DNA of 64,000 nt from Flavobacterium caeni (GCF_900101895.1 NZ_FMVF01000006.1:150759-214758), one strand, 5' to 3'. Positions 9,313 to 18,700 are shown, numbered from the stretch's first letter. Made by a program: numbers and translations. The notes: generated from the letters alone by a model not told the origin.

Positions 9313-9589
9313 GCTGGTACCCGCCTGCAAGGTCGATGCGCCGGCCTCACGTTGAAGCATTGTCTAAAATAGAACGTTTATCGTCCGCTTTGTGCGTTCG
9401 TCTGACGCGCTTGGAACACCGTCGTGGCTAGAACGAATTTACCCGCCGACGACGTCTTACGACAAACGTCCCAAGCGAAACGACTCGTCCAACTTTGAAC
9501 AAACGTTCCTCGTGCGGATTTTTGGCGCCGCGGGCAAGCCAAAAATGCAAATATGACTTTCCTGCCTGGCGCGGCATTCACTTTGGAGG

Positions 9590-9752
9590 CGTTAAGAAAA
9601 TCCAGCGAAGCAAGCGTTAAAAAAGAAATTCTGTCTGAGCGTAGCGAGTTTATTTCTTTTAGCTTGCAAGCGGGATTTTTAGCCGAGAAAGTGTGCCGCT
9701 ACGCCTTTTTGCTACTTTTGCGGCGAGGCAAAAGTAGGCCCGCGGCAGCGAA
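9590..9752 (-). repeat. Repeat module M2 (inverted partner of M1)
   Basis: On the minus strand it gives GGGCCTACTTTT (9,741-9,730), CAAAAGTAGCAAAA (9,720-9,707) and a hairpin with arms AAAAGAAAT and ATTTCTTTT (9,660-9,621) around an ACTCGCTACGCTCAGACAG loop. The stem base pair that differs from M1 is changed on both sides, so pairing is kept. Confidence 0.65.
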
Positions 9753-9793
9753 AACATCAATCAAATTTCCTTCGTCAATTCCGACGAAAAATT

Positions 9794-9890
9794 GCGCCAG
9801 GGATGGCAGCGGCATCCTTTTGCGGCCGCAGTCCCGACACTTCGGGACGGAGGCCGTAAAAGATACAGCGGACAGCCCGCCCGTGGCGCC
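9794..9890 (+). repeat. Dispersed hairpin element, copy C
   Basis: Outer arms GCGCCA and TGGCGC enclose a left repeat (GATGGCAGCGGCATCC), a long hairpin (TTTTGCGGCC with GGCCGTAAAA, inner GTCCCGA with TCGGGAC) and a right repeat (GATACAGCGGACAGCC). It ends three bases before the stop codon of the convergent phosphorylase gene at 9,894. Confidence 0.75.
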
Positions 9891-9893
9891 CAC

Positions 9894-12197
9894 TTACACT
9901 ATCACTAAACTATCCGGCTCCACCGTCACCTGTCTTCCGTTCACGAAAACGACGAGCGGCGTATTCCCCTCAATATTAAATTTCGTCTCACCCTCGCTGA
10001 CCGAAACCTTCAAAACCTGGTTGCGGAAATTGATCTTGAACGAATAGCCTTCCCATTGTTCCGGGATGCGCGGCTCAAAATGCAACTGGTTGTCCTTGAC
10101 GCGCATGCCGCCAAAACCTTCTACGATGCTCATCCAGGTACCCGCCATCGACGTGATGTGGCAGCCTTCTTCGACTTCTTTGTTGTAATCGTCGAGGTCG
10201 AGGCGCGAAGTGCGCAAATAGAACGTGTAGGCCATGTCCATTTTTCCGAGCACTGCGGCCTGGATCGAGTGGACGCACGGTGAAAGCGAACTTTCGTGTA
10301 CGGTGAATGGTTCGTAAAAATCGAAATGCTTCTCGAGTTGTTCCTTGCTGAAATGGTCTTCGAAGAAATAAAATCCCTGCAACACATCGGCTTGTTTGAT
10401 GTACGGCGAGCGCAGGATTCGGTCCCATGACCATTTTTGGTTGATCGGGCGTTGCGATTTGTCGAGGTCGGAAACCTTGACCAAATCTTTGTCGAGAAAG
10501 CCGTCTTGTTGCAAATACACGTCGTGTTCTTCCGAGAACGGGAAGTACATTTTATCGGCGACTTGTTTCCAGTGCGCGATTTCGGCGTCGTCGAGTTTTA
10601 CTTTGGACATGATTCTCGAAAAATCGGACGGGTAATCCGCGCGGATTTTGCCGATTTGTTCCATCGTATAATCGATGCACCACTTGGCGATGTAATTCGT
10701 GTACCAGTTGTTGTTGACGTTGTTTTCGTACTCGTTCGGGCCGGTCACGCCCAGGATCATGAATTGGTTTTTGTGCGTCGAATAGCTCGCGCGTTGGTGC
10801 CAAAACCTTGCGATGCCGATCAAAACTTCGAGTCCTTTTTCAGGAATGTAGCTGTAATCGCCGGTAAAACGGTAATAGTTGTAAATGGCGAACGCGATAG
10901 CGCCGTTGCGGTGGATTTCCTCGAACGTGATTTCCCATTCGTTGTGGCATTCTTCGCCGTTCATCGTCACCATCGGGTACAAAGCCGCGCCGTTGGTAAA
11001 GCCCAATTTGGCGGCGTTTTCGATGGCTTTGTCGAGTTGGTTGTAACGGTACGTGAGCAAGTTTCTCGCGACTTGTTGGTCTTTGGTCGCCATGTAGAAC
11101 GGAATACAGTAGGCCTCGGTGTCCCAATAAGTCGAGCCGCCGTATTTCTCGCCGGTAAAGCCTTTCGGACCAATGTTGAGGCGCGAATCCTTGCCCGAAT
11201 ACGTTTGGTTCAATTGGAAAATATTAAAGCGGATGCCTTGCTGCGCCTTGGTGTCGCCGTCGATGGTGATGTCTGACATTTCCCAGATTTTGGCCCACGC
11301 ATTCGATTGGTCGTCGAACAATTGTTCGTAGCCTTTTTCAAGCGCTTTTTCGATGGTTTTTTGCGCGGCGATATACGTGTCGTCGTGGTTCATCGAAACG
11401 GTGTACCCGCCGATTTTGTGGATGGATGCGACTTCGCCTTGCGCAGCGTTGACGGTGTACACAAACTGGATTTTCTCGTTGTTCGCCGATACATTTTCAG
11501 GTGAAAGCGCGAGTTCGTCGCCGTTTTTGAGCAGCGTATTCTGCATGAACGTCGTCACGGTAAAATGCGTCTTGAACGTACGTGCGGTCACAAAACCTTC
11601 GTTGCCGTCGTGTTTGACGTCGAGTGGCTCCCAGAATTTTTCTTCCCAGTTGGCGTCTTCGTTGTGTACGCCCGCGTCGATGTAGGGTTTGTAGACGATT
11701 TTCGCGTCTTTATTCAGCGGCGTGATTTCATAGTTGATGACGCCCACTTCGTCCAATTCCAACGACAGGAATCGATTGACGTTGACCGAAACTTCGGTGC
11801 CGTTTTGCAGCGTCGCTTCGAAAGATCGGTTGTACCAGCCTTGCTTCATGTTGAGCTCGCGGCGGAAATTCTTGACCGACGTACATTGGGCCAAGTCAAA
11901 ATTCTCGCCGTTGATTTCGATGTCGATCCCGATCCAATTCGGGGCGTTCAATACCTTGGCGAAATATTCGGGGTAGCCGTTTTTCCACCAGCCTACCTTG
12001 GTTTTGTCTGGATAATAAATGCCCGCGATGTAGCTGCCCTGGAACGTGTGTCCGGAGTAACTTTCCTCAAAATTGGCACGTTGGCCCATGGCGCCGTTGC
12101 CGATGCTGAATAAACTTTCGGATGATTTTACCCTTTCTGCATCAAATCCTTCTTCGATAACCGACCAATTGTCGGGTTTGATATAATCCTGGTTCAT
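9894..12197 (-). CDS. Maltose phosphorylase family enzyme (GH65)
   Basis: A 767-residue family 65 glycoside phosphorylase, the usual length. It has the N-terminal beta-sandwich (SIGNGAMGQRANFEE), the (alpha/alpha)6 catalytic domain with YGGSTYWDTEAY, the acidic cluster HNEWEITFEEIHRNG near residues 418-432 that holds the general acid in this family, and the phosphate-side segment VHESSLSP, then a small C-terminal beta domain. It lacks a signal peptide and is cytosolic. With phosphate it should convert maltose into beta-glucose 1-phosphate and glucose. The adjacent pgmB gene would convert that product to glucose 6-phosphate, which is why maltose is favoured over kojibiose, nigerose or trehalose as substrate. 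It belongs to the MFS-pgmB-GH65 run; a 7-base repeat hairpin separates it from pgmB. Confidence 0.9.
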   Translation of the reverse strand: MNQDYIKPDNWSVIEEGFDAERVKSSESLFSIGNGAMGQRANFEESYSGHTFQGSYIAGIYYPDKTKVGWWKNGYPEYFAKVLNAPNWIGIDIEINGENFDLAQCTSVKNFRRELNMKQGWYNRSFEATLQNGTEVSVNVNRFLSLELDEVGVINYEITPLNKDAKIVYKPYIDAGVHNEDANWEEKFWEPLDVKHDGNEGFVTARTFKTHFTVTTFMQNTLLKNGDELALSPENVSANNEKIQFVYTVNAAQGEVASIHKIGGYTVSMNHDDTYIAAQKTIEKALEKGYEQLFDDQSNAWAKIWEMSDITIDGDTKAQQGIRFNIFQLNQTYSGKDSRLNIGPKGFTGEKYGGSTYWDTEAYCIPFYMATKDQQVARNLLTYRYNQLDKAIENAAKLGFTNGAALYPMVTMNGEECHNEWEITFEEIHRNGAIAFAIYNYYRFTGDYSYIPEKGLEVLIGIARFWHQRASYSTHKNQFMILGVTGPNEYENNVNNNWYTNYIAKWCIDYTMEQIGKIRADYPSDFSRIMSKVKLDDAEIAHWKQVADKMYFPFSEEHDVYLQQDGFLDKDLVKVSDLDKSQRPINQKWSWDRILRSPYIKQADVLQGFYFFEDHFSKEQLEKHFDFYEPFTVHESSLSPCVHSIQAAVLGKMDMAYTFYLRTSRLDLDDYNKEVEEGCHITSMAGTWMSIVEGFGGMRVKDNQLHFEPRIPEQWEGYSFKINFRNQVLKVSVSEGETKFNIEGNTPLVVFVNGRQVTVEPDSLVIV

Positions 12198-12215
12198 TTT
12201 CTTTCGTTTTAGTCT

Positions 12216-12295
12216 AAAAGTCGAAAGTCGAAAGTCGAAAGAAATCTTGCCGCGGCTCCTCTTTTGACTTTTGTCTTTTGTCTTTCGTCTTCGAT
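12216..12295. repeat. Tandem 7-base repeat array forming a hairpin
   Basis: Three to four copies of AAAGTCG (12,216-12,244) are followed by a complementary, slightly degenerate arm of CTTTTGACTTTTGTC type (12,261-12,295). The array lies between pgmB and the phosphorylase gene inside one minus-strand transcription unit, so the transcript could fold into a long imperfect stem there. Confidence 0.7.
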
Positions 12296-12298
12296 TGA

Positions 12299-12955
12299 TT
12301 ATTTTTTGATGATGTATTCGATAAAACTCGTGTCGATGTGTACAAAATCAGGGAAATTGTACTGCGCTTCCTTCAAAATCGATTCCTCGCCGATGCCGAT
12401 GCTCGTCATGCCCGCGATGTTGGCCGCCTGCACGCCCGCCACCGAATCTTCGAACACGATGGCATGCGTGTTGTCGATGCCGAGCAATTTGGCCGCCTGC
12501 ACGAACACTTCGGGATCGGGTTTGGCGTTGGTCACGTCGTTGCCGTCTACGATGGCGTCAAAATAGGGCAGGATGCCCGTCTTTTCGAGTATCGGACGCG
12601 CGTTCTTGCTCGCCGACCCCAACGCTATCGGTTGGCCGTGGTCTTTTAAAAATTGCAGGATGTGCAACACACCCGGCAACAATTCACTTTGGTCCATGTG
12701 CACCAGATACGACAGGTAATCTTCGTTTTTTTGTTTGAGCCATCGGTCTTTGTCTTCTTGCGACGCCGACATTTTACCGAGTTGCAAAATAATATCCAAA
12801 GAACGTACGCGGCTCACGCCTTTTAACTCTTCGTTGTGCTCGGGAGTGAATTCGATCCCGAGTTCGGCGGCGATTTTCTGCCAGGCTAAGAAATGATATT
12901 TGGCCGTGTCGACGATTACGCCGTCGAGGTCAAAAATGAATGCTTTTTTAGTCAT
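12299..12955 (-). CDS. pgmB: Beta-phosphoglucomutase
   Basis: A 218-residue HAD-superfamily protein. FDLDGVIVDT (residues 8-17) supplies the nucleophile and acid/base Asp pair, GSASKNA is motif II, and the VFEDSVAGVQAA segment gives the motif III/IV Mg-binding Asp residues; KPDPEVF carries the motif III Lys. The helical cap with the VSRVRSLD hinge matches beta-phosphoglucomutases. It interconverts beta-glucose 1-phosphate and glucose 6-phosphate in the cytosol through a bisphosphate intermediate. Its position between the disaccharide transporter and maltose phosphorylase fits the phosphorolytic maltose pathway. The gap to the upstream MFS gene is 10 bases, so they are co-transcribed. Confidence 0.93.
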   Translation of the reverse strand: MTKKAFIFDLDGVIVDTAKYHFLAWQKIAAELGIEFTPEHNEELKGVSRVRSLDIILQLGKMSASQEDKDRWLKQKNEDYLSYLVHMDQSELLPGVLHILQFLKDHGQPIALGSASKNARPILEKTGILPYFDAIVDGNDVTNAKPDPEVFVQAAKLLGIDNTHAIVFEDSVAGVQAANIAGMTSIGIGEESILKEAQYNFPDFVHIDTSFIEYIIKK

Positions 12956-12965
12956 GAATTGGGGT

Positions 12966-14330
12966 TTAAGCTTCTACGTCTTTTACCTTGGCCACGAGCG
13001 CGGCGGCGATCAAAAAGCTCACGCCGCTGGTGACCAACGCAAAAATCGCATTGTCGTTGTAAAGGTATTTGACCAGCGGACCGCCGATCAAAGCGTTGAT
13101 AATTTGTGGGATGACGATAAAAAAATTGAAGATGCCCATGTACACGCCCATTTTCTTGGGAGAAATCGCCCCGGCCAAAATCGCGTACGGCATCGCCAGG
13201 ATACTTGCCCAAGCCACGCCGATGCAAACCATCGACAGGATGAGCCAGTTTTCATCGGGCATGATGTACATCGACAACAGTCCGATACCACCGATGACGA
13301 GTGAAATGGCGTGGGTTTTCTTGCGTCCGATTTTTTTGGCGATCATCGGCAGCGCAAACGCAAAAATCGCCGATACGCCGTTGTAAATCCCGAACAAAAT
13401 CCCCACCCAATCGCCTGCGGCCTGGTAGGTCGCGCTTTTGACGTCGTCTACGGGCAAACCGTAAATGTGGTGCGCAATGGCGGGCGTCGTAAACACCCAC
13501 ATGCCAAACAATCCGAACCAAGAGAAAAACTGTACCCAACTCAGTTGGCGCATGGTCGATGGCATTTTTCTAAAATCGTCAAAAATGTCCATCAAACGCG
13601 CTTCCTTGACCGGCTCTGGATCGGTAGCGTGTTCTGCGGCAAGCGCATCGGCACTGGCTTTTTCGTCGGAAAAACGCGCGAGCTCTTCGGGGGAATATTC
13701 CTTGGTGGTGAGTACCGTAACCAAGATCGACGCCACCAAACAAACGGCTCCTACAACAAAGGAGTAAATCAGGTGCTGCGGGACGCTGCCGTCGGTGCTT
13801 TCGTTGGGAACGCCAAACCAGTTGTGCAACGCATACGGCAACCATGATCCAATCACGGCGCCAAATCCGATGAGCGCTGTTTGTACGCTAAATCCAAGCG
13901 TGGCCTGGTCGTTGCGCAAATTGTCGCCCACAAGCGCGCGGAACGGCTCCATGGCGATGTTGAACGAAGCGTCCATGATCATGAGCATGCCCGCGCCCAC
14001 CCAAAGGGCAGGGAGCAACGCGATAAAAATGTCGGCTTGCGGCATGAGGATCAGTCCCACCGAAGCCAGCAAGGCACCCGCCAAAAAGAATGGTTTTCGT
14101 CGGCCAAAACGGCCCCAGGTGTTGTCGCTATAATGCCCGATGATGGGTTGGACAATCAGTCCCATGAGCGGGGCGATGATCCAAAACCACGACAGTTCGT
14201 GTACATCGGCACCAAAGGTTTGAAGAATCCTGCTCGCGTTGGCATTCTGAAGGGCAAAACCCATTTGTATCCCAAAGAAACCGAAACTCATGTTCCAGAT
14301 TTCCCAGAAACCTAATCTACGCTTTTCCAT
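12966..14330 (-). CDS. MFS maltose/disaccharide transporter (SLC45/GPH-like)
   Basis: A 454-residue inner-membrane protein with about twelve predicted membrane segments and a charged central loop (near residues 215-245). The signature GHYSDNTWGRFGRRKPFFLAG between TM2 and TM3 is typical of the sucrose/maltose-carrier branch of MFS (SLC45-like, related to the GPH cation symporters). It is first in the minus-strand run that continues with pgmB and the phosphorylase gene, so its substrate is probably maltose or short maltodextrins imported with a cation. A TATATTTA -7-like element and a 23-base near-palindrome lie upstream. Substrate is inferred from context rather than from residues. Confidence 0.88.
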   Translation of the reverse strand: MEKRRLGFWEIWNMSFGFFGIQMGFALQNANASRILQTFGADVHELSWFWIIAPLMGLIVQPIIGHYSDNTWGRFGRRKPFFLAGALLASVGLILMPQADIFIALLPALWVGAGMLMIMDASFNIAMEPFRALVGDNLRNDQATLGFSVQTALIGFGAVIGSWLPYALHNWFGVPNESTDGSVPQHLIYSFVVGAVCLVASILVTVLTTKEYSPEELARFSDEKASADALAAEHATDPEPVKEARLMDIFDDFRKMPSTMRQLSWVQFFSWFGLFGMWVFTTPAIAHHIYGLPVDDVKSATYQAAGDWVGILFGIYNGVSAIFAFALPMIAKKIGRKKTHAISLVIGGIGLLSMYIMPDENWLILSMVCIGVAWASILAMPYAILAGAISPKKMGVYMGIFNFFIVIPQIINALIGGPLVKYLYNDNAIFALVTSGVSFLIAAALVAKVKDVEA

Positions 14331-14352
14331 TATCGTAATTTAAATTATCTAC

Positions 14353-14371
14353 GATAAGCGTGTCGCTTATC
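14353..14371. promoter_or_regulatory. Inverted repeat in the leader of the MFS operon
   Basis: GATAAGCG and CGCTTATC form a perfect 8-bp inverted repeat with a TGT centre, 23-41 bases before the MFS start codon. It may be a regulator site or an mRNA hairpin; there is no T-tract, so it is not a terminator. Confidence 0.4.
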
Positions 14372-14378
14372 AAAACTC

Positions 14379-14401
14379 ACTTTTGTTTTCGAAGTAAAAG
14401 T
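14379..14401. promoter_or_regulatory. Candidate operator of the MFS-pgmB-GH65 operon
   Basis: A 23-base imperfect palindrome (ACTTTT ... AAAAGT) holds the 14-mer TTCGAAGTAAAAGT, which recurs exactly at 15,730-15,743 upstream of susC. It lies just downstream of the candidate -7 element. The shared word at two co-functional operons suggests a common regulator site. Confidence 0.4.
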
Positions 14402-14423
14402 TTTAAGCCCTGATAATCGGATG

Positions 14424-14431
14424 TAAATATA
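14424..14431 (-). promoter_or_regulatory. Candidate -7 promoter element for the MFS operon
   Basis: On the minus strand the sequence is TATATTTA, one base from the Bacteroidota TAnnTTTG consensus. A T-rich stretch about 19 bases upstream could serve as the -33 region. It lies 94 bases before the MFS start codon. Confidence 0.45.
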
Positions 14432-14445
14432 GGAGTTTTTTGGTT

Positions 14446-14490
14446 CGAAAAAATTTTTGGGCGGAATTAACAATCGTCAAAACCGCCCAA
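14446..14490 (-). terminator. Terminator downstream of the lacI-type gene
   Basis: TTGGGCGG (14,483-14,490 on the minus strand) pairs with CCGCCCAA (14,457-14,464), and AAAATTTTTT follows. This stem of 8 bp ends the regulator transcript 42 bases after its stop and just before the promoter of the MFS operon. Confidence 0.65.
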
Positions 14491-14531
14491 TAAAAAATAT
14501 AAATAATTAATAAACAATAATTTAACCAAGA

Positions 14532-15557
14532 CTACAACGTTGGCGTAGATTCCCGTACCACCAAATGCGTCTCGATGACTTCGGTGCGGTACAGTTCTTC
14601 GTCCTCTTCTTCTGATTCGAGCCGGTCGATGAGCATCTTGGCCGCTTTGCCGCCCATCTTGATGCCGTTTTGCGATACCGTCGTGATGCTAGGCGAGGAG
14701 TATTTGGAGATGATACCGTCGGTAAAACCAATGACCGAAACATCCTCGGGAACTTTTTGACCCAGTTTGTTGGCCGCCTTGATGGCCGTGACGGCAAACA
14801 GTTCGTTGACGGCAAACACCGCGTCGGGTTTGACTTCTTGCATCATTTTTTCGATGGCTTCTTCGCAGTTGTCGATGTCTTCGATGCGCAGGATCAGGCT
14901 TTCGTCGACTTTGCGGTCGTTGGTACGCAGCGCCTTGATGTAGCCATCGGTACGCAATTTTCCTACGCTCACATAGTCGACGGTCGTGATCAGTGCAATT
15001 TTATTGAAGTCGTTGTTGATGAGGCTTTGCACGGCATCGAATGCGGCCGCGTTGTCATCGATGATGACTTTGTCGCACAAAATGTCGCTTGTGACGCGGT
15101 CGAACATCACCACGGGCATGCCCTGGTTGATGACCTCGGCGATGTGGTGGAAGTCTTTTTTGTGCTGCGTTTCCTTCGAAAGCGACATGATGAATCCGTC
15201 GATGCTGCCGTTGGCGAGCATTTCCATGTTGATGACCTCTTTGTCGAACGATTCGTCCGAAAGCGTCACGATGACGTTGTACCCGTGCTCGTTGGCCACG
15301 TGTTCGATACCGCTGATGACGGTCGCGAAAAAGTGGTGCACAATTTCGGGAATGATGATGCCGATGGTCTTGGTTTTCTTGTTCTTAAGACTCAGCGCAA
15401 TCAGGTTGGGTTTGTAGTTGTAGAGCTTGGCGAACGCCTGTACTTTTTGACGCGTATCCTCGGATATTTCGGGGCTGTCGCGCAACGATTTGGATACGGT
15501 AGAAATCGACACGTCCAATTCCTTGGCAATTTGTTTGAGGGTCACTTTTCTTTTCAT
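14532..15557 (-). CDS. LacI-family transcriptional regulator of the maltodextrin locus
   Basis: A 341-residue repressor-type protein. The N-terminal helix-turn-helix reads VTLKQIAKELDVSISTVSKSLRD, with the LacI hinge region YNYKPNLIALSLK near residues 51-63, and is followed by a periplasmic-binding-protein-like effector domain (IGIIIPEIVHHFF, DAVFAVNELFAVTAI, ISVIGFTDG-type end with FTDGIISKYSSPSITTV). The ATG at 15557 is preferred over an in-frame TTG two codons earlier. It lies between the divergent MFS-pgmB-GH65 and susCDE operons, so it probably senses maltose or a related sugar and controls both; Bacteroides uses the unrelated SusR for this. CG-centred palindromes upstream of susC are candidate operators. 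Confidence 0.92.
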   Translation of the reverse strand: MKRKVTLKQIAKELDVSISTVSKSLRDSPEISEDTRQKVQAFAKLYNYKPNLIALSLKNKKTKTIGIIIPEIVHHFFATVISGIEHVANEHGYNVIVTLSDESFDKEVINMEMLANGSIDGFIMSLSKETQHKKDFHHIAEVINQGMPVVMFDRVTSDILCDKVIIDDNAAAFDAVQSLINNDFNKIALITTVDYVSVGKLRTDGYIKALRTNDRKVDESLILRIEDIDNCEEAIEKMMQEVKPDAVFAVNELFAVTAIKAANKLGQKVPEDVSVIGFTDGIISKYSSPSITTVSQNGIKMGGKAAKMLIDRLESEEEDEELYRTEVIETHLVVRESTPTL

Positions 15558-15659
15558 CAACAAAAGGATAAATAATGTTTTCGAAATAAAGGTAAATTTA
15601 ATTTTCGCAAATCGAAATTTTCACCTTAAAAATATGCGTATTCGGGAAAGTTTTCAACA

Positions 15660-15673
15660 CGAAAACGTTTTCG
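15660..15673. promoter_or_regulatory. Candidate LacI-type operator
   Basis: CGAAAACGTTTTCG is a perfect 14-bp palindrome with the central CG typical of LacI-family operators. It lies in the divergent region 103 bases before the lacI-type start and 110 bases before susC. Confidence 0.55.
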
Positions 15674-15680
15674 GTGCTCA

Positions 15681-15715
15681 TTTGGAACGCGTTAACACAA
15701 ATCGACGTAAATTTT
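15681..15715 (+). promoter_or_regulatory. Candidate susC promoter with internal palindrome
   Basis: TTTG at 15,681-15,684 and TAAATTTT at 15,708-15,715 resemble the Bacteroidota -33 and -7 elements, though the 23-base spacing is long and the last base of the -7 differs. The palindrome AACGCGTT (15,686-15,693) sits between them, where a bound repressor would block transcription. Confidence 0.4.
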
Positions 15716-15729
15716 ACTTAATTTTAACA

Positions 15730-15743
15730 TTCGAAGTAAAAGT
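15730..15743. promoter_or_regulatory. Shared 14-base motif upstream of susC
   Basis: TTCGAAGTAAAAGT is identical to the word at 14,388-14,401 in the leader of the divergent MFS operon. Here it is 39 bases before the susC start and forms TTACTT/AAGTAA inverted arms with the bases upstream. Confidence 0.4.
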
Positions 15744-15782
15744 ATAAGCGCTAAAAAACTAATTCTAACTTAAACAAAATGT

Positions 15783-18700
15783 ATGAAAACAATTTACAAA
15801 AAGTTGTTGTTGTTATTGCTTCTACTTCCGTTTAGTGCGCTGGCCCAGAGCACTTTGAAAGGAACTGTTGTCGACGGCGCGTCGAAGCAGCCCATTCCGG
15901 GAGTAAATGTAGTGATTCAGGGTGCCTCGGGCGGTACCCAAACCGATTTTGACGGTAATTTTACCTTGGCCGGGGTCAAGAATGGCGATACCATCGTCTT
16001 CTCGTACCTGGGCTATACCAATTACTCGGTCGCTTATTCGGGGCAGGCCAACCTGACGGTCAATCTTCGGGAAGAAGCCGCGCAGCTCAGCGAGGTAGTC
16101 GTCCAAATCGGATACGGCTCGGTCAATAAAAAAGATGCGACCGGATCGGTATCTTTGGTTACGGCCAAAGACTTCAACAAAGGCGCTATCGTATCGGTAG
16201 ACCAGTTGTTGACCGGTAAAGCTGCCGGTGTTCGTATCGTCAACGGTGGCGGTGCGCCCGATGCTACACCCGAGATTTTGATCAGGGGTGGTGCGTCGAT
16301 CAGCGCGTCGAACAGACCACTCATTGTAATCGACGGCGTGCCTATCAGCAACGATTACCCTGCCGGTATCGCGAACCCGTTCAACCTGATCAACCCGAAC
16401 GATGTAGAGAGCTTCTCGATCCTTAAGGATGCGTCGGCTACAGCGATTTACGGTGTGCGTGCTTCGAACGGTGTCATCATCATCACGACCAAGAAAGGTT
16501 CGTCGGGTGAGCCGCAGTTCAACTATTCGGGCAGTGTAACGACCGGTCAGGTGGATGAAAAAATCGACCTCATGAGCGGTACCGAGTACACGCAGTTCAT
16601 CAGACAATATTTCCCTGAGCGCGTAGGCGATTTGGGTATTCCTGATGGCTCTGGAATTGCCGACGATCCTACGACTTCGGCCATCGAGGGCAGAACGTTG
16701 TATGATGTAGACTGGCAAGACCAGATTTTCCGTACCTCGATTTCAACCGACCATACGTTCAGCGCGCGCGCGAACTTGTATAAGAAAATCCCATTCCGTT
16801 TCTCATTGGGTTATAACAACACCCAAGGTTTGGTCAAGACGAGCGATTACGAGCGTTTTACCTACTCGCTCAAAATGACGCCGAAATTGCTCAACGATCA
16901 TTTGAAAATCGATGTGAACGCCAAAGGCAGCTACAGCGATAAAAACGCGATCGATCAGGACGGGGCCATTTACGGCGCTTTGTCGATGGATCCGACCAAG
17001 CCGGTTTATGGCGTGCCGAACAGCCTTTTTGGCAACTATTACCAATCGACTACACTTAACGGTGGCAGAAATATCATCGATGGCGCCACCAACCCGTTGG
17101 CATTGCTCGAACAAAGATCACGTCCGGAGCGCGTAACGCGTTTTATCGGTAATGCCGAGTTCGACTACAAGATGCACTTCCTGCCAGATTTGCGCGCGGT
17201 ATTGAACTTGGGTATCGATGCGTCGCAATCAAGGATCCACGAATTGTATGATATGGGCGCTATTGCAACGTACCGTTTCAACCAGGCCAATGAACCGGTG
17301 TTGAATCCAGGGGTGAACTACGTCGAGAACCAAGCGAACACCAATACGACAATGGATGCCTATCTCGTGTATGCTAAGGATTTGAACGGATTTGTCAACA
17401 AATTTGACCTTACTGGTGGTTACAGCTATCAGAACTTTGTGATCGACGGCAACAAGCAAAACTTCCGCTACAACGAAAGTCCGGGAACAGGAATTCGCGA
17501 AGAGATCATCAACCCGAACAACGTAAACAACCGTTACTACAACATCTTGAACTTGCAGGCATTTTTTGGTCGTGCCAACATCGATTTTGCAGGCAAGTAC
17601 TTGTTGACCGCTTCCTTCCGTGCAGAGGCTTCCTCTGTGTTTACAGGAAAGGACCAGCAATGGGGCTATTTCCCATCGGGGGCATTCGCTTGGAAAATCA
17701 AGGAAGAATCGTTCATGAAAGACGTAAACTTTGTAGACGATTTGAAACTGCGTTTGAGCTACGGCGAAACGGGACAAGCCAGTATCACCGGTACGGTAGG
17801 ATACTACCCGTCTAGACCGTTGTTCCTTCCAGGTAGTCCAACAAGCCAGTATCTTCCGGGATCATTGACCTATTCTGCACTCGCTTTTAACCCAGACATC
17901 ACTTGGGAAACCAGTAAAACATACAATGCAGGTCTCGACTTTTCGTTCTTCAAGAATGGACGTTTGTCGGGTAGCGTAGATTTCTACTCGAGAGAAACCG
18001 AAGACCTCTTGGCACGAGTACCGGTTCCGGTGGGGCAATACCTGACCAACGAGGCGATCCGTAACTTTGGGTCAACCGAAAGCAAAGGTTTTGAAGTTGC
18101 GTTGAACGTCAAGGCGTTCGATGCCGAAAAAGTACAAATAAACGTGGGCGGAAACATCGCTTACAACTATTCTGAAGTAACCAAATTGGATGGCGGTGTT
18201 ACCGCGGTACAAGCCACCGAGAGCCGTATTCCTACGCAAACCGGTTTGTTTCTGGCCAACCATGCCGTAGGATACCAACCGTATTCGGCATGGGTATTCC
18301 AGCAAATTTATGATGCGGCGGGCAACCCAATTCCAGGTGCATTTGCCGACTTGAACGCCGACGGACAAATTACCAACGACGACAAATACTACCGTTCGTT
18401 GCGTCCGAACTGGACTTACGGTTTCAACTTGAACATCAATGCGTACAACTTTGATTTTTCTGCGGGTTTCCACGGTCAAATCGACGGTATGGCCTACAAT
18501 TCATCGGTCATCAAGTACGGTTTTACCGAACGTGCTACACAAGGGACAACCAACGCGCTCAACAACGTGATGGATTTCAACCAAGGCGCGGCCGATCCGA
18601 CTTTTGCCAACTTCAACGGCAACAGTGCATTCTCTGATTACTTGCTCGAAGAGGCTTGGTTCTTGCGTTGCGACAACATCACGCTCGGTTACAAATTCCC

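Larger units (their letters stand above)
8937..9893. other. 957-base gap without a gene, built of repeats
   Basis: No plausible gene was found here; the open frames present lack family signatures and run through inverted repeats. From left to right it holds dispersed element B (8,954-9,041), repeat module M1 (9,108-9,312), an unrecognised GC-rich stretch with an 8-bp hairpin (TTTTTGGC/GCCAAAAA, about 9,519-9,545), inverted module M2 (9,590-9,752), and dispersed element C (9,794-9,890), which ends beside the stop codon of the phosphorylase gene. Confidence 0.8.

Noticed and set aside
9553..10047. 164-codon plus-strand open frame across the repeat gap
   Set aside because: It runs through repeat module M2 and element C and into the phosphorylase gene antisense; no protein features.
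12216..12244. Short regular repeats that could suggest a CRISPR array
   Set aside because: The repeats are 7 bases with no spacers and no cas genes nearby; they are a simple tandem array.
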